Assembly: GCA_015767395.1 (NCBI GenBank)
Contig: JADWMI010000002.1
Span: 1 to 6,221, forward strand
Source of the DNA: Bacteroidota bacterium
GTDB lineage: Bacteria; Bacteroidota; Bacteroidia; Flavobacteriales; Flavobacteriaceae
Direction: 5' to 3'
DNA length: 6,221 nucleotides
Shown: positions 1 to 3,997 of the stretch, piece after piece
How the letters are laid out: each line of letters opens with the position of its first letter
Numbering within the stretch: the first letter of the stretch is position 1
Made by a program: the position numbers and the translations under genes
Notes under the pieces: model-generated
Told to the model about the DNA's origin: nothing
The model's database searches: none
What the model saw: only the letters and a program-made list of their open reading frames with translations

Positions 1-174
1 GTGAAAAACATTTCAATTTCAGAAAAGTTAACTGATAAAGAAGAAATTGAAGATTGTTTAATTATTGCTTTGAACATGGCCTTGAAAAAAGCAGCAGCCA
101 TTAGTGAAGCTGAATTGGCCTCCGCTGCAAAAGATGGAATGCCGAATATTCCGGGGTTGGATATGTTTAAATAA
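1..174 (+). CDS. YbaB/EbfC family nucleoid-associated protein, C-terminal part (5' end outside window)
   Basis: An open frame runs from the first base to a TAA at 172-174 and encodes the last 57 residues of a protein. The family (E. coli YbaB, Borrelia EbfC) forms small dimeric DNA-binding proteins of roughly 100-110 residues that coat the nucleoid; in many genomes the gene lies near dnaX and recR, which are not visible here. The visible part shows the end of the central beta-sheet (NISIS), an acidic turn (DKEEIED), a long helix with [20 protein letters not shown], and the tail [12 protein letters not shown], which is the usual C-terminus of Bacteroidota members. The GTG at base 1 is an internal Val codon rather than a start, because about half of the family length, including the N-terminal helix, is missing. 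Recognition comes from the tail and helix pattern. The family call is firm; a role for this copy is inferred only from the family. Confidence 0.88.
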   Translation: MKNISISEKLTDKEEIEDCLIIALNMALKKAAAISEAELASAAKDGMPNIPGLDMFK

Positions 175-193
175 TTTTACTTTGACTTAGACT

Positions 194-213
194 AAAACCT
201 TGACTAAGGTTTT
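194..213. terminator. Possible bidirectional intrinsic terminator between convergent genes
   Basis: A perfect 8-bp inverted repeat, AAAACCTT (194-201) and AAGGTTTT (206-213), encloses a 4-nt loop (GACT). It starts 19 bp after the YbaB stop. On the + strand the stem ends in a short T run (210-214). The stem is AT-rich and thus weak, but its place between converging genes fits termination from the left and possibly of the - strand cluster from the right. No better hairpin with a T-tract was seen in 175-342. Confidence 0.45.
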
Positions 214-342
214 TGTTGAATTGTTTAATCGTGTAACTTTCTGGACTAAAACGAATAGTTTGAATTGTTTCTTAAAGCTTCAAACCATAAGATTTCGACT
301 TTGCTCAACCACCAAAAAATCACAACTTTCAAACTACTGAGA

Positions 343-1095
343 TTACCCAATCCAATTTTTAAATTCCTTTACACGCTCTCTGCTTACTATAATTTCTTCT
401 TCACTATAGGTTTGTAAAATTAATTTCAAACGGCTATTTGAGTAGGAGATGATATCTTTTATCGCGTTTATATTGATAAAAAACTTTCTGCTTACTCTAA
501 AAAATATTTCTGGTTGTAATTTATCTTCTAGTTGATCTAAGGTGTCTTCTAACAGATAACTTCTATTGTCTATCGTATGTATATGTGTTGATTTATTGGC
601 ACTATAAAAGCACTCAATTGCTTCAACCGAAATCATTTTTAAATGCTGACCAATTTTAACTGTAAATCGCTTTTTGAAGTTTTTTTGTAAAGGCGCTACA
701 AGTTCTTTAATTTGGTTTATATCAATACCAATCGAATTATTTGAAACTTGGAGTTGCTTAAACTGATTTATAGCATTTTCTAGTTCGTCATTATCAATTG
801 GTTTCAATAAATAATCTACACTATTTAGCTTAAAAGCTTTTAAGGCGTACTCATCGTAGGCAGTCGTAAAAATAATAGCACTTTTCACCTCAACTTCTTC
901 AAAAATTTCAAAAGATAAGCCATCAGACAGTTGAATATCTAAAAATAACAAGTCTGGGTGCTCGTTCTTATAAAACCAGTTAACCGATTCTTCAACAGAA
1001 TGCAACATAGCCAAAGGATCAATTCCAAGTGCGTTCAACATTCTGTTAAGACGTCTTGCTGCAGGTTTTTCATCTTCAATAATAACTACTTTCAT
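343..1095 (-). CDS. LytTR-family response regulator (REC + LytTR DNA-binding domain)
   Basis: This 250-residue protein is a cytoplasmic two-component response regulator that, when phosphorylated, binds DNA through a LytTR domain. The receiver domain (about 1-115) has the acidic pair D8/E9, the phospho-acceptor D53 in LLFLDIQLSDG, T77/T78 in IIFTTAYDEYAL, and K98 in VDYLLKPI, so all core phosphotransfer residues are present. A linker (about 116-142) leads to the LytTR domain (about 143-248), recognised by FFRVSRKFFININAI (198-212) and the closing IVSRERVKEF (236-245). Length and layout are typical of Bacteroidota AlgR/LytR-like regulators. It is the last gene of the - strand cluster, 96 bp after the small 2TM gene, and its likely partner is the LytS-type kinase at 1917-3260. 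ATG is the only sensible start; the DNA before it is AT-rich (TATATTATA) without a Shine-Dalgarno. Its targets are inferred to include the paired 9-mers at 3803-3832. Confidence 0.95.
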   Translation of the reverse strand: MKVVIIEDEKPAARRLNRMLNALGIDPLAMLHSVEESVNWFYKNEHPDLLFLDIQLSDGLSFEIFEEVEVKSAIIFTTAYDEYALKAFKLNSVDYLLKPIDNDELENAINQFKQLQVSNNSIGIDINQIKELVAPLQKNFKKRFTVKIGQHLKMISVEAIECFYSANKSTHIHTIDNRSYLLEDTLDQLEDKLQPEIFFRVSRKFFININAIKDIISYSNSRLKLILQTYSEEEIIVSRERVKEFKNWIG

Positions 1096-1103
1096 TATAA
1101 TAT

Positions 1104-1180
1104 ATTTTGGTATCTAGTATTTGGTATCTGGTAATTTGAATTATTTTATTAAACTTGGAACTGGTAACTGCAACCTGTCC
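1104..1180. repeat. Degenerate 7-bp periodic repeat tract before the regulator gene
   Basis: Most of the gap between the small 2TM gene and the LytTR regulator can be read as consecutive 7-mers in one register: ATTTTGG (1104), TATCTAG (1111), TATTTGG (1118), TATCTGG (1125), TAATTTG (1132), two degenerate units, then ACTTGGA (1153), ACTGGTA (1160), ACTGCAA (1167) and CCTGTCC (1174). The two clearer blocks are exactly 42 bp apart in phase. No reading frame of note lies here. Similar heptameric intergenic tracts are, from memory, seen in other flavobacterial genomes; their role is unknown to me. Confidence 0.55.
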
Positions 1181-1191
1181 TCCTTGGGGCT

Positions 1192-1506
1192 TTACTCCCA
1201 AAAGTCTTTTTTTTCCTTATCCATGATTTCCTTAATTTTTTTCTCTTCCCAATCTTTACCTAATAAAAAGCCCATTCCAAAAACGTTAAAGGCGTGAAAC
1301 ACAATTCCAATACCCCAAAATAAAGCTGTACTAAAAGTTTGCCATTCCCAAAATACTTTCCATTCTCCAGTTGAAAAAGCTGCAGAAATTAAAATAAAAG
1401 CATTTACTGCTAAATATACTGTAAAATGGACGTAAAAACCTTTAATTGTTTTAACTCTCTTTTTTGCCCTCAAATATTTTTGTTCTTCTAAATTTGATTT
1501 TTCCAT
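1192..1506 (-). CDS. Small stand-alone 2TM-domain membrane protein (copy A)
   Basis: A 104-residue protein of the 2TM-domain type (PF13239-like): a basic N-terminal helix with KYLRAKKRVKTIKGFY (10-25), two predicted membrane helices (about 24-44 and 58-80) joined by a short loop, the conserved GIGIVFHAFNVFG, and an amphipathic charged tail with GKDWEEKKIKEIM (83-95). The domain's function is not known; in Bacteroidota it often occurs beside, or fused to, LytS-type kinases. I chose the ATG at 1506 because homology to the two other copies begins just after it. An in-frame ATG at 1578 would add 24 residues that overlap the end of copy B and match nothing in the other copies. Only 4 bp separate it from the stop of copy B, so the two are almost surely co-transcribed. 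It differs from copies B and C in the first membrane helix and loop, so it is the most diverged copy. Confidence 0.85.
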   Translation of the reverse strand: MEKSNLEEQKYLRAKKRVKTIKGFYVHFTVYLAVNAFILISAAFSTGEWKVFWEWQTFSTALFWGIGIVFHAFNVFGMGFLLGKDWEEKKIKEIMDKEKKDFWE

Positions 1507-1510
1507 GATA

Positions 1511-1807
1511 TTAATATTTTTGATTTTTATCATCATCCATAATTTCTTTGATTTTTCTTTCTTCCCAATCCTTACCAAAAATTAAGTCATTACCAAATAC
1601 ACCAAAAGCGTGAAATGCAATACCTACACCCCAACCCAACATAGGATACCAAAACCAATAATACCCTGGTGATGTCATGTAATTAATGAAAAATAAAAAA
1701 GGGATCACAAGGCAGTAAGCCAGTATATTTGCATAAAAACCTTTAATATTATCTACTTTTTTCTTCGCTCTAATATATTTATCTTCTTCTGTATAATATT
1801 TTTTCAT
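1511..1807 (-). CDS. Small stand-alone 2TM-domain membrane protein (copy B)
   Basis: A 98-residue 2TM-domain protein, with KYIRAKKKVDNIKGFY (10-25), a first membrane helix (about 24-44), an aromatic loop YYWFWYPMLGWG (49-60), a second helix running into GVGIAFHAFGVFG, and the charged tail GKDWEERKIKEIM (78-90). It is closest to the 2TM part of the kinase fusion: both share the AYC-VIPFL-FIN first helix and the WFW-P-MGWG-like loop, pointing to duplication within this cluster. Both termini are predicted to lie in the cytoplasm. It starts at an ATG 109 bp downstream of the kinase stop, after a hairpin that may end or attenuate the upstream transcript, and ends 4 bp before copy A. The function is unknown; a link to the neighbouring kinase is inferred from domain sharing and order. 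Confidence 0.87.
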   Translation of the reverse strand: MKKYYTEEDKYIRAKKKVDNIKGFYANILAYCLVIPFLFFINYMTSPGYYWFWYPMLGWGVGIAFHAFGVFGNDLIFGKDWEERKIKEIMDDDKNQKY

Positions 1808-1861
1808 GATGTTTATTTTATTAATGTGGTTATTCTTTATTAATTATCGGGTTGACATCGC

Positions 1862-1871
1862 GCCAGCTGGC
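1862..1871. repeat. GC-rich 10-bp palindrome
   Basis: GCCAGCTGGC is a perfect 10-bp palindrome in a roughly 20-bp GC-rich patch, standing out from AT-rich surroundings, between the kinase hairpin and copy B. It could be a protein-binding site or part of a small dispersed repeat; the sequence alone does not decide. Confidence 0.4.
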
Positions 1872-1880
1872 CTTTTCTCT

Positions 1881-1902
1881 AAAAATGTTCGCTGAACATT
1901 TT
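1881..1902 (-). terminator. Intrinsic terminator or attenuator after the kinase gene
   Basis: A perfect 9-bp inverted repeat, AAAATGTTC (1882-1890) and GAACATTTT (1894-1902), has a 3-nt loop. Read on the - strand the stem ends in a run of five T (1885 to 1881), 14 bp after the TAG of the kinase gene. This fits a moderate intrinsic terminator that would reduce transcription from the DUF2141-kinase part into the 2TM and regulator genes. Confidence 0.55.
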
Positions 1903-1916
1903 CTTAACGCTCAATC

Positions 1917-3260
1917 CTACTCCCAATATTGTTTTTTGTCTTCATTCATATATTCCTGAATCTTCCTTTCTTCCCATCCACGACCTAAGAACGGATTGTA
2001 TGCAAAAGCTTTAAAGGCCTGAAATGTTAAGCCAATACCCCAGCCCATTATAGGAAACCAAAACCAATGAAATTGTGGCACAAATTTTAAGTTTATGAAA
2101 ATTAAAAACGGAATTACAATACAATATGCAATTAGACTTGAATAAAATCCTTTTATTTCTTCTACGCGCTCAACGGCACGCAAATATTTGGTACTTTCTA
2201 AATTATCTGTTGTTTCCATAATTGATGTTTTTTGAGTGAGTAACGGTAATTTTACCGTAAATTTTTCTGCTTGTTTTTCTACAGATACCTTTTTTAAGGT
2301 AATTAAGTTATATCTGTCAATTATATTTTTCAATCCTACTTTTGTGCCTTGTTCAATTGTTGTTTTAGGATTGTAATTATTTGTTATTATTAAATAACCA
2401 TTTTCTTCTGTTATTACTACTGTTAATGGGTTTTCAGCTGAAACCACATTGTGTTTTATGGTGTTTTCTAAAAGTAACTGCAATGATAATGGAACAATTT
2501 TTAATTCTGAATTACTTGCTTTCTCAGGAATTTCAAAAGTTACGGCATCTTCAAAGCGCATTTTTAATAATTCCATATATGCTTTTGCAAATTTTAATTC
2601 TTCATCCAAATCAATTAAATCTTTGTTTTTTTGTTCCAATACATATCTGTAAACTTTGGATAATTTTGTGGTGAATTTTTCAGCTTGTGCCGGATTTTCA
2701 CTTATTAACGATGTTAAAACATTTAAACTATTGAATAAAAAATGAGGATCTATTTGACTTTTTAGAGATTCGTATTTTGCCGTTTCTGTTTTAGCAACTA
2801 TTTGTTGTTCCACTACTTTCTTTTCAGACAATGCTTTATAAAAGAAAATTGCATGAAATACCAAACTAACAATTAAAGTTATAACCAGCCCAAATGTATA
2901 ATAGGAAGCTGCCGAAGGATCATTTAAAAATCGTTCTAAAGGATGCCCAAGGATAACAACTAGCGTAACAAATCTTAAAAATGCCAAACCAATCATCGTT
3001 AAAGTAATGGATCCTAATGCGCCTATAAGTAAACGATTCTTTGCGTTTTCTTTCCAAGAATATTTAGTTTCTAAAAAATAAAAAAAATAAGCGTTTATAC
3101 CTGTTAAAACTACGGCATACATAAAATGAATACTTAATACTTTCGCCAACTCATTTATTGACAAATCGAATCCTCCATCAAAAACCAGTCTTTCAATAAT
3201 AAATATTAGCACTGCCAATATTCCTGAGATTTTAAGTATATATTTTATATCAAACTTCAT
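1917..3260 (-). CDS. LytS-type membrane histidine kinase fused to a C-terminal 2TM domain
   Basis: With the ATG at 3260 this is a 447-residue inner-membrane sensor kinase. Four predicted membrane helices (about 8-26, 42-63, 77-104, 121-143) are followed by a linker helix and a His_kinase (PF06580-type) domain. The H-box SQIDPHFLFNSLNVL carries the likely phospho-acceptor H173; the N-box LLLENTIKHN holds N266; the G-box is GTKVGLKNIIDRY (from G305). The kinase ends at VKLPLL, then, after a short TQKTSI linker, a complete 2TM domain begins at Met348 (KYLRAVERVEEIKGFY, loop HWFWFPIMGWG, tail GRGWEERKIQEYM). No periplasmic sensor domain is seen, so the signal is probably sensed in the membrane. 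The kinase's presumed partner is the LytTR regulator at 343-1095. A TTG at 3290 would add ten residues and nearly abut the DUF2141 stop; ATG is preferred, leaving a 31-bp gap. The Met348 codon (2217-2219) could act as an internal start. Confidence 0.92.
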   Translation of the reverse strand: MKFDIKYILKISGILAVLIFIIERLVFDGGFDLSINELAKVLSIHFMYAVVLTGINAYFFYFLETKYSWKENAKNRLLIGALGSITLTMIGLAFLRFVTLVVILGHPLERFLNDPSAASYYTFGLVITLIVSLVFHAIFFYKALSEKKVVEQQIVAKTETAKYESLKSQIDPHFLFNSLNVLTSLISENPAQAEKFTTKLSKVYRYVLEQKNKDLIDLDEELKFAKAYMELLKMRFEDAVTFEIPEKASNSELKIVPLSLQLLLENTIKHNVVSAENPLTVVITEENGYLIITNNYNPKTTIEQGTKVGLKNIIDRYNLITLKKVSVEKQAEKFTVKLPLLTQKTSIMETTDNLESTKYLRAVERVEEIKGFYSSLIAYCIVIPFLIFINLKFVPQFHWFWFPIMGWGIGLTFQAFKAFAYNPFLGRGWEERKIQEYMNEDKKQYWE

Positions 3261-3291
3261 TCGTGTTGTTTTAATTTTAATTAACCGCAAT

Positions 3292-3723
3292 TTAAAACTT
3301 AATTTCTAAAATTAGATCTTCATTATTTACTAAGAATTTTGAATTATCAAATTGTGGCGGTCCAAAGCTCATCGCATTGTTTGAAGTACCATAACTTTCT
3401 TTTGGCATCCCGTTTTCCTGAAAGTCCATTTGGTTATTACCATTTGAATCGTGAAAACAAATAATGGCATATTCACCTTCTGGAATATTTTCAAAAATAA
3501 CCGTACTGTTCCCATTAACTATTGCTGAAGATTTAGAAAACAATGGTACTTTCATAAAGCGCTCCTTGTTGTAAAATGCAAAAGCAACTGTGCCATTGTC
3601 ATTCAGAGCATTCACTACAGAAACTTTCACAGTATTCCCTTCAATAATTTGATTGTTTTCTGCTGTTTGGGCTAATATTGCCGATGAAAACACAAATGCC
3701 AGTGCTATTAATAAATTTTGCAT
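3292..3723 (-). CDS. Secreted DUF2141 domain protein
   Basis: A 143-residue protein with a clear Sec signal peptide (residues 1-18, hydrophobic LLIALAFVFSSAILA, likely cut before Gln19); there is no lipobox Cys, so it should be a soluble periplasmic or exported protein. The mature part matches the DUF2141 (PF09912) pattern: EGEYAIICFHDSNGNNQMD (82-100, with an Asp/Asn-rich loop like a metal-binding turn), GMPKESYGTSNN (105-116) and GPPQF (121-125), on an otherwise beta-rich fold. The biochemical role of the family is unknown. It is the first gene of the - strand cluster, 31 bp upstream of the kinase ATG, so both are very likely co-transcribed; it might modulate the kinase from outside, but this is only inference. 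The ATG at 3723 is fixed by the signal peptide. The paired LytTR-type boxes lie 80-109 bp upstream. Confidence 0.9.
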   Translation of the reverse strand: MQNLLIALAFVFSSAILAQTAENNQIIEGNTVKVSVVNALNDNGTVAFAFYNKERFMKVPLFSKSSAIVNGNSTVIFENIPEGEYAIICFHDSNGNNQMDFQENGMPKESYGTSNNAMSFGPPQFDNSKFLVNNEDLILEIKF

Positions 3724-3735
3724 AATAAATTGTTT

Positions 3736-3764
3736 TTAGTTCATAATTAAATTTCACAGTTCAA
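3736..3764 (+). promoter_or_regulatory. Imperfect LytTR-like 9-mers on the opposite strand
   Basis: TTAGTTCAT (3736-3744) and ACAGTTCAA (3756-3764) each match eight of nine positions of the LytTR box as I recall it, starting 20 bp apart. A weaker unit, TTTGTTCAA, follows another 20 bp on (3776-3784). They face the perfect pair at 3803-3832 and would lie in the 5' untranslated part or promoter of the DUF2141 gene. The function is speculative. Confidence 0.3.
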
Positions 3765-3787
3765 AAGTGTTGCTATTTGTTCAAAAA

Positions 3788-3796
3788 CAAAATTTA
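3788..3796 (-). promoter_or_regulatory. Weak candidate -7 element for the DUF2141-kinase cluster
   Basis: On the - strand TAAATTTTG resembles the Bacteroidota -7 consensus TAnnTTTG with one base of slippage. It lies about 65 bp before the DUF2141 ATG and just downstream of the paired LytTR-type boxes. No convincing -33 TTG at the usual distance was found, as can happen at activator-dependent promoters. This is a tentative call. Confidence 0.25.
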
Positions 3797-3802
3797 TTAA
3801 TT

Positions 3803-3832
3803 CTGAACTGTCGTTATTTTATGATGAACTGT
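3803..3832 (-). promoter_or_regulatory. Paired LytTR response-regulator binding boxes
   Basis: On the - strand ACAGTTCAT (3832 to 3824) and ACAGTTCAG (3811 to 3803) are direct repeats separated by exactly 12 bp. Both match at all nine positions the LytTR box as I recall it, [TA][AC][CA]GTTN[AG][TG], and the 12-13 bp gap is the spacing described for AlgR/AgrA/VirR-type regulators. The boxes read toward the DUF2141-kinase-2TM-regulator cluster and end 80 bp before its first ATG. Autoregulation by the LytTR regulator encoded at 343-1095 is therefore the simplest reading. The same boxes lie 165 bp upstream of the divergent EF-G2 gene. Confidence 0.6.
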
Positions 3833-3873
3833 AATTTTGGAAAAACAAAACCTTTTAATGCACCTCTTTGTAT

Positions 3874-3900
3874 AAAATGTAAACGTCTCTTTTACACTTT
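3874..3900. promoter_or_regulatory. Imperfect palindrome, possible operator upstream of the EF-G2 gene
   Basis: AAAATGTAAA (3874-3883) and TTTACACTTT (3891-3900) form an inverted repeat with 9 of 10 pairs matched around a 7-bp spacer; the core is TGTAAA-N7-TTTACA. It lies about 100 bp upstream of the EF-G2 ATG. The symmetry suits a dimeric regulator, but the spacing does not fit the classic Crp half-site distance, and AT-rich DNA yields such repeats by chance. Confidence 0.3.
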
Positions 3901-3997
3901 AAAATTTTCAAGTTCATGCAAAACCTAACATTCGTCATATTTTAATTACCAAAAGTTCGTAACTTTATAAAACTTTTTAATATAAACCATTCATATT

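Noticed and set aside
1..3. GTG at the window start as the true start of the YbaB gene
   Set aside because: The family is nearly twice as long and its N-terminal helix is missing, so the frame simply continues beyond the window.
216..270. 11-bp direct repeat TTGAATTGTTT (216-226 and 260-270) and GACTAAAAC repeat (190-198 and 244-252)
   Set aside because: The two repeats have different spacing (44 and 54 bp), are AT-rich and form no coherent larger unit, so chance is likely.
1507..1578. N-terminal extension of 2TM copy A to an upstream in-frame ATG at 1578
   Set aside because: It would overlap the end of copy B by about 68 bp, and its 24 residues match nothing in copies B and C, whose homology begins just after the Met at 1506.
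2381..2674. + strand open frames inside the kinase gene
   Set aside because: They are antisense to strongly conserved kinase coding sequence, with low-complexity Leu/Phe-rich products and no recognisable domain.
3261..3290. TTG start adding ten residues to the histidine kinase
   Set aside because: An ATG ten codons later precedes the first membrane helix directly, and TTG starts are uncommon here; the added residues show no conserved feature.
3878..3896. Classic Crp/Cur binding site
   Set aside because: The half-sites TGTAA and TTACA are separated by 9 bp rather than the 6 bp of a Crp site; it is kept only as a generic palindrome.
3952..3960. AAAGTTCGT as a further LytTR box near the EF-G2 start
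   Set aside because: It fits the loose 9-mer consensus but lacks a partner at 12-13 bp; single matches are expected by chance in a window this size.
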